The notes under the pieces were generated by a model. That model had not been told where the DNA came from. It did not search any database and saw nothing but the letters and a program-made list of their open reading frames with translations. From contig CM077115.1 in the NCBI GenBank assembly GCA_039619475.1, positions 448,807,292 to 448,871,291 on the forward strand: a stretch of 64,000 nucleotides of DNA, read 5' to 3'. The position numbers and the translations under genes are program-made. Below are positions 23,204-35,649 of this stretch, in pieces; position 1 is the stretch's first letter; every line of letters begins with the position of its first letter. This stretch comes from Icerya purchasi (taxonomy: Eukaryota; Arthropoda; Insecta; Hemiptera; Monophlebidae).

Positions 23204-24963
23204 AATCGATATGTATAAATATCTGTTGATGATTTTGATAACTTTGGTAAACTTTCTAAAATTCTATTCTTGCCGGCTATAGTTCGCGCAATGTTGCGTA
23301 TTATTTGTAGAGTCGCATAAACTATATAACAATAAAAATAAATAAACGATTTGATTCGATATCATTAACATTAATTAATATTATTATTATAATATTTACG
23401 TGCGTTTGGGGAGAAGAAAAATATGTCGCATTCGTAGGAGCCACTTCACCGCAGCGAGATTCAGCAGTTGACAAATCTGTCAGTGAAAAAAGAGGCAAAA
23501 ATTTGCCGAATTAGAAATAGTCAGATATGATGAAATCACGACAATGTAACCGAAAGAAAAAATAAAAAAATATTACAACACACTTCGGTAATAATAAAAT
23601 ACGCTTGTCAAAATATTAACCGTAATTTCCGGTCATTACCTAAAGGGCGGTACCTCTATTTTCTTTCTTTCATTCTTTGGGTTTGCCATTCCTAGGAGAC
23701 CTCCACCCAGAACCAGCAGGAAGGAAGAAAAATTAAAATTAAATTTTAATTTGGCAATCGGATAGAGACAGTATGAAATAACAACAAACCGGTAGCAATT
23801 ACGAACAGACAGGGAAGCGGCGCGTTACCTAGCAACTCCGAGCAATAATATTAAATGCATTATTTTCCATGTAATAGTACGCTGACATATATCGTAATTC
23901 GTTTTCACCATCCGGGTATCTCTTTTAATTTTCAACACATACGCAGCAGCCAAACAACCACATCGACAAACGAAAAAAGCAGGAAAACATTTTTTATAAG
24001 GAATCGAATTTTTCAAAGATGAGTGTATCGTCATAACGATATCAGGCTGTAATATTGCTTGTGAATCGAATTCATGGAAAAATGTAAGAAAAAAAAGAAA
24101 AAAGGCGCGAAAACATCAGAAACAGCGAACTATGTCGCAGAGAATGGAAGACACCAGCGTTAAAAGAATAATACCAGTTTATTGGAAGCAGAAAAACGAT
24201 CGGCCAGAAATAACGTAAGAGGAAATAAGGTAACTTTGAAAAATTACGATGTTCCGTAGACACAAAATATTCAGTAAAGTGAATAAGCCTGCACATATTG
24301 TTAAATTTTAAAAAGCATACTAAAACAAGAGCGTAAAACCTCGTCTGCCGTGTGCTGTCCATAAACAAGAGACACACATTCGTTAAAGAATGAACAAAAT
24401 TCTAACATTGTGACGTAATAAATTATTAGACGAAACATAATTAAAGGGGAATGCATCGTAGTGTTCTACATCTCGCGTTAATTGTTTTAATTGTAAGATT
24501 TATATTGTCGTTTCCGCGCGCGATGCTTGTCTTTTGTCTTCCATTAAACACGAATTTCTGTTTACATGAAAAAAAACAACAAAACAAACAAACCTCTAAA
24601 TTACTTAATTTTTACTGAAATCTTTATGATTATGTTTCTTTTAAAGCGCAAAAATTAAAATGCGTAACATTTATGAATATGCAATTCGCGTACATTAAAA
24701 TTTAATAAAAACACGGAATCTGAAACATTACGCTGGAAGTAGCCTCATAAACTCGTATAGCATATGAAATAATTCAAATGTGATAAACAGATTAATATTG
24801 TTTTTTTGTTTTTTTATTTTTTTGTTTTTTAATGGCATCAAAACCGGCGTAAATAATGATAATTTTCCATATTTTCAATACGCGATAACTGAATTCGAAC
24901 CGAGTTCTCAAATATGCACATTTGAAGAAGTAGCAATAATATATATATATATGTATATATTAA
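23204..24963. other. Segment without recognised gene
   Basis: No family recognised. Short open frames at 23825-24034 and 24072-24377 (minus) have no motif. A short TA tract at 24939-24960 leads into the next repeat. Confidence 0.4.
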
Positions 24964-25336
24964 TTACAACGTAATTCTTAGGCTACCCCCCATTCGAAAA
25001 AATGTTCCAATTTTATGTAACGCTAAATGTCCCAATTTTATGTAACGTTTGTTATATTTTGTAGGATTTTTGTTATTGTTATTTAAAAAATGTCACAATT
25101 TTATGTAATGAAATATGTAACGAAAAAATGTCTTAATTTTATATAACGGAAGTTAAATGTTAGAATAGGATTTTTGTGGTTATGTTACTTTTTTTGTGTG
25201 TGTTGATGCCAGTAAGAATTACGTTGTAAATTTTGATAATTTTATACGCAAAGTATAGAAGAGAAAGAGACAGAAATGAAAGCAAGAGGGGTCGTCAAGG
25301 AGTACAGCCCCTTTGCGAGGCCAAAATGGCCGAGTT
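24964..25336 (+). mobile_element. TA-nested MITE, copy 1 with tail
   Basis: The core (24964-25229) has 17-bp perfect inverted ends, TTACAACGTAATTCTTA and TAAGAATTACGTTGTAA. Inside stand four imperfect direct repeats of about 22-25 bp built on AATGTCCCAATTTTATGTAA (near 25002, 25027, 25088, 25125). The homology between copies continues past the right inverted end for about 105 bp (GCAAAGTATAGAAGAGAAAG to GGCCAAAATGGCC) up to a (TA)n tract at 25335-25359. Sister copies lie at 53.6 kb, 56.5 kb (inverted) and 51.87 kb (partial). No coding capacity. Confidence 0.85.
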
Positions 25337-25359
25337 ATATATATATATATATATATATA

Positions 25360-26290
25360 GGTATTAATTTAAATCTCCTTACAATTTTACATAATGCATT
25401 AGAACATTTTAATTTATTACAATCGCGTTCTTTATTTTTTAAGCAATATATATTGCACATAACATCCAGTTGATATGTAAAAGAAAAAAAAAATGTCAAT
25501 TTTTTTTTTTAAATATTTCATAATAACGATCGAAAACTAAATTGAATTAGAACAAAATTAACACGAAGAACATTTTATTGATTAAGTTTCTGAATTTTTT
25601 AAAATACGGAATTTTACATTTTCATATAATATAAAATAACTTATAAATGTGTAAACTGTCGGCATTAAATTATTCCTAACTTAACCGTAATTCTTTTCTA
25701 TTATTATTTTTTTTATTCTTATTATTTATCGGCACTGTGATTACTTTATTAAATAAATTAAAACGTCTTTTTGGCCAAAATAAACTTAACAATTATGCTA
25801 TTTTGTCTATTAAACTTCCAAAGACTTGTATAAATGTTCGCTTTTTCACGATAAACATACGAGTTACTAAATATAGTTTTAAAAGAGTTGAGTTAAAAAA
25901 ATGAGAAAAATTACTAATGGCTCATCAATGTGTTAGAATTTTACTACTTTACGTCCTTCCACGATTGATTTGTTTATAAATAGGTGATAAATTATTTAGG
26001 AGAAGCGCAACGCAGAAGAACGAGATACTACTCGCTTATATGAGATTTGTTGAAAATGCAGCAGTTCTGATTTATGTGCAAGATGTCAAAATAATTCGAA
26101 AGTTGAAGAAGAAATTGAAATTCACAAAAATTACGCGATAGTAAAAATAGAAGCAAGAAGGGTTGTTGTTTAAGTGATAATATAGTAGATGATAAAAGTA
26201 GTCGGAGGAAAGGAGCAAAAGAATATAAAAAGCAAAAAACAAAAATATGCCTGTTCCGAATTATAATTTAAATAATAGAGCAATCATGAA

Positions 26291-26364
<74 letters not shown>

Positions 26365-27399
26365 TCTAATATATGTGCGTGTCTTATGAATACCGACTAT
26401 ACATGTACTCCCGAAGGGACACTCATACGTTGATTTAATTTTATCTAATTTATTTATACTAACTGCTTCATTCTATTGATAATTGGCTTGATCAAGTTTC
26501 TAATTGATGCAAACAATTTCGTAGCATCTAACGGGTTGTTAGACATAACGCTTATACTATTACTTAACTTTAATGCTAGAGGTTTAATAAATAGTATTAT
26601 TTAGGGAATAAGTTAAGATAGTTGTAATTGTTGTACTTTGTATACTTTTTTAATAAACGTTGATAAGGGTGTTGGACACTCACACAACGGGCATATTTGC
26701 TAGCCGTAACCGACCTTGCATATAAGTAAATTTATGTTGATTACATTTCGATTTATTGTATTTACATTTATTGGTTACTGCTTTTCGGTGTTATTACTCG
26801 CAAGTAACATTATAAAAATATGTATTTTAAAATCTGATGGACTTTTTTTCTTTTTCAATTCCGGATACGCCCGCGTGTACCATATCATTTTTAACTGTTC
26901 TGGTCTTATTGCAGCACACGGACCAAAAAACGGTGAGAACACCATTTCAAATTTTACTTAGCAAGTTGTTTTTTAAAACAAAACCAAGTAAGATTTGTAT
27001 TCGATTTGAGTCATTTGAGAAATTAGTAGACAAAACGGTGTACTTAAGTGGCGAATGAAATTCAAAAGAACAAAACTACCGAACTAAAAAGTTTTACTAG
27101 CCCCCCCCCCCATGAATAGAAAATAATGCGAAATAAAATAATTTAAGAAGCGCGCTAATTATCCGCACCTAGGTTAAGTGTTTTACGAGTGGTGTTTTTC
27201 GTGCGAACGCATATGATTTTGTACGAAACACCGCCGTCAAAATATGATCTACGGGAAAGTAGAGGAACATAAATAACGTTTCACAATATTTTTATCAGAA
27301 TAACACAATTCACGGCGCCACTAATATCGCTTTAGGAAAATGTTAAAACACTTTGCTTGCGTTTCTGATCGTATTTTGTTTTTGAATGTTCGGCCTTTT
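25360..27399. other. AT-rich segment with (TA)33
   Basis: Carries a 66-bp (TA)n microsatellite at 26295-26360 and a C-run at 27101-27111. No coding signature recognised. Confidence 0.45.
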
Positions 27400-27545
27400 C
27401 TATTTCAAACAATCGTCATTTTATTATTAAAACTTATTCTTAGTGCGCTGCTACTCCGCCTATATTTTCTCATTTCCTTCTGCTCCTCAGTTCTTGAACC
27501 AATTATTTTTATCCTCTATTCTTAAACGTTTAAGAACTTTACGTT
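27400..27545 (+). mobile_element. LINE 3'-terminal fragment
   Basis: TATATTTTCTCATTTCCTTC followed by TGCTCCTCAGTTCTTGA resembles 51.70-51.77 kb (TATATTCTCTCATTTCCTTC then TGCTTCTTTTATTCC) in the tail of the A-tailed LINE family. Short and truncated at both ends. Confidence 0.45.
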
Positions 27546-28149
27546 TTCCTTCATGCTGTGCCATATTTCTTCTCGAGCTAGCGTTCTAGTTCACAAATCC
27601 ATTTAAAAAACAAACAAACACATAATACATATTATGTCAACTGATTAACAGAGCATTTGGCGAGATTATGATATTGAGAGCAAAAGCGAAATAAAATTCA
27701 TCTGTGCTGGAGTAATGCGGTATTGGTGAAGGAAAAACATTTCATTTTCCGTAAAATGTGCTTCCCTATTTCAATGTAACCCCGAGAGCATCGCCATCGA
27801 CGAATTCAGATAATACTATACCGATATTAAACAGCTGAAAAATACGACCGTACTACCGTTGCAACGGAGCAATAAAGAAAATATGGCCGCCTCTGTATTT
27901 ATGTATATGAGATGATCGGTACGAAGAACAATTCACGGCTAGTAATAAAAAATCGATGTTGGAACTTCCATTATTTCCAAATCTCTTCTTATTCGTTCCT
28001 TGATTCATGCATCCTCTCCCACTTAATCCAAACGGATTTCCGTCGGATTTCTCGCCATAATCGAGGGAAATGATTTTTAGTTGACACTCATTTGCTCGAC
28101 TATCTTCCTCTTCTAGGTAGGTTCCTTCCTGCCTTCTCAGCTTTCCAAT
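27546..28149. other. Segment without recognised gene
   Basis: Nothing recognised. The 131-codon minus-strand frame at 27853-28248 overlaps the start of a LINE on the other strand and shows no motif. Confidence 0.35.
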
Positions 28150-28640
28150 ATCTGCCTGCAGCTGCTCATTCCAGACTATGATGGGGTTTAACTCCCTACG
28201 TGTCTCCCGATTCTCCAACCCCCTAACTCCTTTTTCTTGTCTATTCAACCTTCCCTTCCACGCTTCCCCTGGCTTATTACCTTCCCCCCTATGCGCCGTT
28301 CCAACCAGCCTGCGTTTTTATTTTCTCGTGCCTTTCCCTTATCGTGTCACTCATCTAACATCCATTTTATTTGCCACCCCGATCATATAATGTTTTCGGT
28401 TGTTCGTAATTATCAACTGAACAAGCTTCTTTTTATTCGTTCCTCTTACAAACCGGCGTTCCCGCCCCATCACTTTGCTTCATTCATTCTCTCCCTTCTT
28501 TCTCCTTCGGTTATTCTCTAGCTCTTGATTCCTTTCTGTCGGCTATCTCTGATCATCGTGTAAGAATCTGAGTCTCTCTTTTCTCTCTGTTCCGCTGTTC
28601 TTGAGCCAATGTGTCCATGTTGATAAACCCCTAAAAAAAA
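28150..28640 (+). mobile_element. LINE 3' end (A-tailed family)
   Basis: The frame at 28237-28521 carries the family's C-terminal pattern (CHPDHIMFSVVRNYQLNKLL, then a run corresponding to the LGLPTPFNATDILSFPLPSV region of the 47-48 kb copy). The 3' UTR has GAGCCAATGTGTCCATG and ends in an A-rich tail at 28632-28658. The copy is 5'-truncated just before the C-terminal tail, probably around 28150. Confidence 0.65.
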
Positions 28641-28659
28641 AAAAAGAAAAAAAAAAAGC

Positions 28660-29769
28660 CCGCTCGTTCATCCACAATTTATTCGAAATCCAAAAAAAAT
28701 TTCACGAGCGAGCTGTAAAACGGGCCTTTTCATAATGCGCTCCAACTGCATAGAGCTCTCTATATTTATATTATACACATTTATTTTAAATCGTTCAAAT
28801 TCCAACAATGAAGAAACATTCGATATTTACAAAGTCGAAACAAAAATATTAAAATATATGCCAATTTTAAATATTAAAAAATTGATTAATATATATTTAA
28901 TTTCGAATTTTCTGGATTGAGAAAAACTAGAAAAACGAAACGGATGATGGTATAAAATCGATAATTGAAAAAGAAAAAATGAACACTTCTTTGCAGGTAG
29001 TCAAAGAATAATTTTCCTTTTTTACTATTCTTACTTCTTGCGTCTTTTTTTCTTTCCGACTCCTTCTCAGCCCTTTTTTTAACATTTCACTAGGCCGTTT
29101 CGTGTTTATTTACCCTTTTTTTTTTTTTTTTTTTTGAAACCTCCTGGTTAACAAATCCGATAAAAATTTAAAAAAATAAATACAAAAATAAAACAAAAAA
29201 AAAAAAAATGAAAGTCGCCATTGCAATTTATTGAACAGAGGTACCACAGCAGTGTGCCTTTTTTTATGTCGGATCCGTTCTCATTTGCTCTTGATTGGTC
29301 TGTAGCACAAAGACGTAATTTTTTATACGTGTATCGCATGAATCGTGGCTCAAAATCATGCTTACAACCAACCGGATGACGCGTAAGATTTTCAAATTAT
29401 TTTCTGAATAACAGTGAAAGAGGGAATAATAAAGTACAAATGGCAAAACGAAATATATACACGATAACAACACGTTCAAATTTAAAAGTATAAACTGCGT
29501 TTAACTCTCCTTGCCTCTCCATCGTGTATATCAATGTGTTATTCTACGTAGTTGCTCTGTATAGCAGCTAGGTTCTTTACAACACGGCAATAACAGTTCT
29601 TCTAATAGTACCATATAAAAATGTGGTACGTGTAATATTATCAACTTTAATCTCAAACAGCAGCGCGCTTTACCTATAAGAACAACACCCTTTTTCTTCT
29701 GGGTCGGTCACACATATGGGCATCACATAATGCGTGCACTGAAGATTTTCAGATATTAAAGTTACAGAA
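28660..29769. other. Segment without recognised gene
   Basis: Contains a T-run (29117-29135) and an A-run (29194-29208). No recognised coding or repeat signature. Confidence 0.4.
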
Positions 29770-30357
29770 TATTATTTGGAGTAAGATTGCACTTCGAAAC
29801 CTGAGATACGGTGCGCAGGATTAAGCAGGCGAGAGGAGCGCTAATAAGAATGAAGAACCTATTCACGCGTCAAGAACTGAAACTGGAACTCAGAATCAAA
29901 CTCCTGAGATGCTACGTTTTCTCTCCAATCTAATATTTAGTTGTGAGTGCTGGACACTAGACTCAACTTTAGAAAAAAAAAATCAGCGCTTTTGAGATGT
30001 ACTGCTACCGCGACGTGTCCTGAAAGTACCATGGACGCAAAAAGTAAAGAATACTGAAATACTTAATAGACGGGGAAAGAACCTTGAACTACTACGAACC
30101 ATCAAAAAACGGAAACTATACAATACTTGGGACATATCTTAAGAGGATCAAATCATATCTAAAAATACTACTTGAGGGTAAAATTGTGGCCGGGAAGAGA
30201 TCGAGAGGTAGACGTCAAATTTCATGGATGGATAATCTTAACAACTGGTTCAACTGTTCCTCATTAGAACTTCTCCGAACAGCTGTTGATAGAAATAAAT
30301 TCCAATTGTGGATCGCCAACCTTCGAGACGGAGACGGCGGATGAAGAAGAAGAAGGG
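29770..30357 (+). mobile_element. RTE-like LINE 3' end
   Basis: The translation follows the C-terminal region of a widespread insect endonuclease-reverse transcriptase: RIKQARGALIRMKNLF, then LELRIKLLRCYVFSP near 29815-29920, AFEMYCYRDVS near 29987-30020, then the frame 30084-30344 with LEGKIVAGKRSRGRRQISWM and RTAVDRNKFQLWIANLRDGD. The stop falls in GGATGA at 30342, followed by a GAAGAA-repeat tail (30342-30366), as expected for this element type. Two frame changes break the upstream half. Confidence 0.8.
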
Positions 30358-30796
30358 GAAGAAGAATGGAACGAATAGGGTAAAAAAATCAAATCAACAA
30401 AAAGGCGTGCGCAAAAAAAAAAAAAAAGGAACATAACGGAAATGATAAAAATAAGGAGTGTGAAGAACCGGTAAAAAAAAAAAAAAACCGAACGACGAGA
30501 AAGAAAAGTCATTGTAAAATTTTAGCGGCGGTGTGTCCTCGCTTATTTTTGCTTATTTTTTTAATGTAAATCCGTTCGTCGACTTGTGATTACAGATATT
30601 TCTATCATAGATCATAATGACGCGGTAAAAAATACTATAACTCCACCCACTGAAATAATATATAATGTTGTGCTTTTATTATGAACCGCGCAAAACAGTG
30701 GGGGATTAGGCAAAGCCAGCCAAATAATTGCTAAAATTTAATAATCGTATTTTAAATTAAAGAAATCACAATTAACATTATTCGTATAAATATACT

Positions 30797-30797
<1 letters not shown>

Positions 30798-30884
<87 letters not shown>
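30798..30884. repeat. (TAA)n microsatellite, ~87 bp
   Basis: About 29 uninterrupted TAA units. The open frames through it (poly-Tyr, poly-Ile) are artefacts of the repeat. Confidence 0.97.
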
Positions 30885-30885
<1 letters not shown>

Positions 30886-31399
30886 GACCGATAGGCAATA
30901 TTCGAATTTGTACCTTACGCAGTTCGTTCTTATAGAAACGATATTTTTTGTCCCGCATATAAACTCGTTTTTAAGCAATATCTACAACAGTTTTTAATGC
31001 AGTGTGAAATGAGTTACGCAGATTTAACCAATATATATTTACCTTCTCATGCGTGCGAAATTATTGTGATTATGTATTAATTATCTAATTTACTTCCATT
31101 TAATAAATTCAACGGCGAAGTATTTTCTTAAGATTCTAATTTAAAAATCGAAAAAATAAAGGAAACAATTTATCAAATGTTTTAATTTATTTAAAATGTC
31201 AGTCGTCCGAAGATGAATAAAAAAAAAAAGTGTTGTTAAAATGTATTTCCGAAAATCTACGTATGATTTAGAGAGCTAATGCATCTTACCGTTTTCTTTC
31301 TCAATTAAAAAATTCCTAAAATATTTAAAAATTTAAATTAAAAAAAAAAAAACACGCATTGCTTTCTTTTTCCTCGCGTGAACCGGTTAAAATTTGGCA
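30885..31399. other. AT-rich segment without recognised gene
   Basis: Nothing recognised. Confidence 0.4.
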
Positions 31400-31881
31400 A
31401 CTGTAACCGAAGGCGTACTCAGGATTTTTTTTTTTGGTCGGGGCTAGAATTTAGAAGATAAGTTAGGGAGTGGTAACTCGGTACATTCATTAAGTACCTA
31501 TCTATTTCCGTGGTCTGTAAATTAAAATAAAAAAAAAAAAAAAAAAAAAAATACAAAATTAACGAATATTTTTTATACAAAAATTACAAAACTGACGAAT
31601 TTTATTTAAAAAAAAAAAAAATAATAATAATAATAGAAACGTAACACTATGTTTGTAATAAGCACAAATTAGGTAAGCATACGAATTTTATTATAAAAAA
31701 ATTAGTTAAAAGTATATAACATTATAATTTTAATATAAGCAAAAAGTAAATATGCATGTTTTTTCAAAAAAAAAAAATGAAGTAAAACAAAACATTACAA
31801 AATGAAATTAGGATTTCGAAGATTTTTTTGGGGGAGCAATAGCCCCGTGGCACTCCCCTTGAGTGCGCCAATGACTGTAAC
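31400..31881. mobile_element. Non-autonomous hAT element with 8-bp target duplication
   Basis: The octamer ACTGTAAC stands at 31400-31407 and again at 31874-31881. Directly inside, the ends are inverted: left CGAAGGCGTACTCAGG, right (read on the minus strand) CATTGGCGCACTCAAGG. An 8-bp duplication and a C(A)-x-TGGCG-type terminus are hallmarks of hAT elements; compare the hAT end CAGTGGCGCAG at 11439. The ~466-bp interior has poly-A, poly-T and G-rich blocks, with GGGGCTA near both ends, and no open frame. Confidence 0.7.
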
Positions 31882-34533
31882 AATAGATCATTAGAAGAAC
31901 AATTTTAATCACTGTTTACGGCAAAAAAATTATAATGAAAATGTTTTTAAAAATGGATGGATACCGCATAAAACTACCCCCAGATCGTATAACGTTTTCT
32001 AGGGGGCCTTTGAACTGGATAAAAAAAATATAAGCAACGCAAATTATTTAAAATGAATGTAGGTACAATCAATTGCGGATCCACGGGAGCGTTAGCCCCC
32101 CCCCCCCCCCCGCGGCCGAAAAAATAACCAAAAACCTCGATGAAAAAATTTGCTACAACAGAGAAACCTAATTTATACTATAAAAGTTTTGTATAAATGT
32201 TACACAACATATGGGGATTTAATAATTAATATTTAATACTGCTTTCTATAGTAAAACTATTAATGTTACGTTTTCAGTCTATTCTAATAAACGCAATTTT
32301 AACCGATCTTTTTTGCCTTTTTTTATTCATTATTTATTTTTAATTTTTAATTTTTATTTTGCAATTTTAATTAAAAATAGTTCAATGAGAAATATATATT
32401 TTTTTACTTGTTCACGGGGGGGGGGGGAAGAATTCGGATCGGATAACTAACAAAAATAAAAAATATTAGTAAAGTCTAATAAAAATACTGTCTCTCGTTC
32501 TATTCTTTCTAGTAATTTACTATTCAAATTCTAAACTCCCATTTTTTAGGTGTAATTTTATAATTTCGTTTTGTTTTTCACCCGTAAAAATAAAACGCAA
32601 AAGTTAAATTAAAAATTGCAATAGTAATTATGTATTTTTAAAGCACATTTTTATGAATTTCTAAAGAGCTGGTCGCTGTTTGATGTTCTTTATGAAACAC
32701 AAGGGGGGTATTTCTTAAATATCTACTGTCTACCCCGTATTATAACATATATATTTTACGTGTAATTATATAATTTCCCGTACCCAAAACGTCTCTCCGG
32801 ATCTGCCCCTACATATAATACAAATTGAACTTTTAAAGAAATAAAATTGACCCTTTTGCGGTTTTAGGGATCACATGTATGTGTCGTTTCGCAAATTTTA
32901 TTAACAATTTTTAGTTTCATATCTGAAACATTCTACGGATTGCTTTTTTTTTTTTAAAGAAAAAGTCATGAAGATTTACTCTCTAAGTCACGAACTTGTT
33001 TTTTTAAATAATTATAATTTACTAAGTAACAGGGATTTTACGTTTATTTTTGAAACCTGCTTCCTCAAAATTTATCAACCGTGTAACGAATAACTAGTGC
33101 AAAAAAAGAAGAAAAAACCAAAGTTTTAAAAAAAAACCGGAGTTTTTTTTTTGATAAACGTGTTTAAGATGCTTAATTCGATTAACAAAGGGAGGAAGAG
33201 ATAACGGCGATATTAATGAATTATTTTATTGTCCTGGGAAAATTACGCAGTATTTAACTGTTTTCCAAGAAATGCTCGATACCCCGTTTCGTTGGAAGTG
33301 GTCAGCCAGGTAGCGATTTCATCCGAAAGGGCAAACAGACCTTGTCACATTTCAATACTCAAGACCCGATATCATAAAAATACCACCTACGCCCCACTAA
33401 AGCGACAGAAAAAAAAATTATACAGCCATCATTGCTAAGTAAGCCACGCAGCAAAACGAATAAAAATTAGTACGACGGGGGGATCGCTCAGTTTTAGGTT
33501 ATAAAAAAAATCCGATTGACCTTGTCGACAAATAATCAAACGACGCCCAATCACAACGAAATCAGCACGACGGCAACGAGTGAAATACATATTATTAAAA
33601 TGAGTTAACCCCACAACGCATAGTTTTTTGTTTTTTACACAGTCAACGGTGACGCAAACACGAAAAGTTTGAATTTTTTTTTTCAATTTAATTTTCAGTT
33701 CAAAATAATTTGTCAACAACATTTTAAATTCCCCGTTCTTTTATTTGCAATTGCTGAACTTCTTTTTCACAATATTAGCCAAAAAATTTAATTACAATTT
33801 TAACTAAATAATTCTCAAAAATTCGATTTCCTCTTCTCAATGTAATAAAATTAAATTTACCGGAATATTTACAAGCGACGAAAAAGGGCTCGCAAGAAAT
33901 GCACAAAAAAGTTCGTGAATTGTATGGGAAAAAACAATATTCGAAAATAAACAATCAAAATGTATAAAAAAACACGCATTTTTGGCGAAACATTTTTTTT
34001 TTTTAAAATATTATCAAAATCTCAACATTTTCGACCGCTATTTTTTCGTTAGATAAACCATAAGATTTTCTGAGTATAAGCGACAACTCTTGCCTTTCAG
34101 CAATCGCAGAATCCCTCGTCAAAAAAATATAAAAAATGCAAAAACAAATTACTCTCCCTTTTCTAATACATGTCTTCAGAAAAATGTGTTCTTAAATTAT
34201 TCCAAAAAAAAAAAAATAAATAAATAAATAAAAAAATAAATAAAAAAAATAAAATAAAAAAAAAAACAGTGATTTTTAAATTGAATCTAAAAGAAGCAAA
34301 ATTATGACACACATTAAAATGACAAAATGTAAATTTTGAAAAACATTCGAATCGCGATTGATAGTAAACAAAATCTACATTAAAACCAGCAAGCACATTA
34401 CTGTACAATTTAAAACAATCCAAAAAAAGAATACACAGTATTCACACGTACAAATACCTCAAAATAACGATAACCACTATTTATTATTGTGTTCTTTCTC
34501 TCATTTTATTTGCTTAAATATTTTTTAAATTCG
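31882..34533. other. AT-rich segment with homopolymer blocks
   Basis: Contains a C-run at 32097-32111 inside a CACGGGAGCGTTAG context, a G-run at 32416-32426 and many A/T runs. No protein motif recognised on either strand, although several 60-95 codon frames exist. Confidence 0.4.
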
Positions 34534-34716
34534 TCGCGATAGCCTAGTTGCTAGAGCGCTTGTGCTTGTCCTCGGGGGATCCGTGACCCCGGGTGACAAC
34601 AGAAATTATTACGAAAAATTTTAATTTAAATAATCGCTAATACAGAATCATATGGGAGGCATGGCAAACATGCATACCATCATATACGCGCGCTGATTAT
34701 ATAGACAACACACACA
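34534..34716 (+). mobile_element. tRNA-derived SINE, 5' part (split copy)
   Basis: TCGCGATAGCCTAGTTGCTA matches the minus-strand SINE at 23.2 kb exactly at its head. The box B region is decayed (GGGGGATCCGTGACC). The body follows with GGCAAACATGCATACC, ATCATATACGCGCGC and ends at about 34716, where LINE sequence begins. The remainder resumes at 35487. Confidence 0.8.
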
Positions 34717-35486
34717 AGAGGAGGATTAAAGCCTTGAAACATATTCTTCCAACCCAGCGTCTCAAAATGCCCTTCTGATTACAGACTCACTTCAATCTAT
34801 CAAAGCCATCCAGAGTCCAGACAGTTGCAACTCTCTAATAATTAAAATAAAAAACCTCCTATTCCAACTTTCACGATCTGAGGTATATGTCACATTCTTA
34901 TGGGTCCCTGGTCATGTTGGGGTTCCCGGCAATGAGCGGGTTGACTTGGCTGCTAAGGCAACTCTATCTAGCCCGATGCCGTTTAACGCTTTACTGCCTC
35001 GTTTTGGTGCATCAGTCTTTCTGATGCACTTTGCTGAGGAGTGGAGCAAACTACGGTCAGAACAAACAACCTGGCTCAGGTCCATAAAGTCGGACACCGA
35101 CCCATGTTGGCCGCTGTTCCCCGTCACACGTAGGGATTTCTCGATCCTATCGAGACTGCGTCTGGGGCACACTGCACTATCACACAATCACGTCTTTGAA
35201 GGAGCTCCCCCTCCGGTCACTTGCCCTCTGTGCGGGTTCATGGCCTCACCAACTGTAGATGAAATGGTGCCGGCATACTTCCCGTACTTCTGGTCATACC
35301 TCACCCCACCGTCTGTTGTCGAACTACCCGGATTGCGTTCGGGCTGTGTTGAATTTTGCAGCATCGAACAGGCTGCACCGTCTTCTGTAATTTCAAGTGA
35401 GTCTAGGTGCCGTAATAGCCCGGGTAGTTACACACGGCGCCTAGATTTATATTTGTAAATTTAGTATTTAAAAAAAAAAAAAAAAA
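34717..35486 (+). mobile_element. 5'-truncated LINE inserted into SINE
   Basis: A LINE 3' end of about 770 bp with an A-tail at 35470-35487 separates the two halves of a SINE. Flanking copies ACAACACAC (34705) and ACAATCACAC (35487) form a plausible target duplication with one indel. Its ORF is still open over 243 codons, so the insertion is younger than most copies here. It differs from the A-tailed family at 47 kb in its tail sequence. Confidence 0.8.
34730..35458 (+). pseudogene. LINE ORF2 C-terminus: RNase H and tail
   Basis: An uninterrupted frame, entered at the 5' truncation, with no start codon of its own. It shows the second half of a RNase H domain: LLITDSLQSIKAIQS (the catalytic aspartate in TDS) and FLWVPGHVGVPGNERVDLAA (histidine and final aspartate region). 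After it come the family's W-rich linker (EEWSKLRSEQTTWL), RRDFSILSRLRLGHTALSH and CPLCG of the terminal zinc knuckle. The HxxxxC half of the knuckle is altered (DEMVPAYF where H-ll-eC is usual). The stop is at 35456-35458. It cannot retrotranspose, as endonuclease and RT are missing. Confidence 0.85.
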
Positions 35487-35649
35487 ACAATCACACTACC
35501 TGTTTCAAATGTAGTCTTGCACGTACACATTCGTATATTGCATATGAGCAATAGCCACTATATGTCCATGTCTCTGTACAGCTGAAATGTACGAATAGGT
35601 AGTCGCCGACGCTCAGGAATTAAGTATGATGATGATGATGATGATGATA
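35487..35649 (+). mobile_element. tRNA-derived SINE, 3' part (split copy)
   Basis: Continues the SINE: AATGTAGTCTTGCACGTAC, GTCTCTGTACAGCTGAAATG and TACGAATAGGT match the minus-strand copy at 22.8-22.98 kb, and the copy ends in ATG repeats (35627-35648). Confidence 0.8.

Noticed and set aside
27853..28248. 131-codon minus-strand frame
   Set aside because: Charged, but no family motif, and it overlaps a LINE 3' end on the opposite strand.
30752..30978. Open frames with poly-Tyr and poly-Ile
   Set aside because: Produced entirely by the (TAA)n microsatellite.
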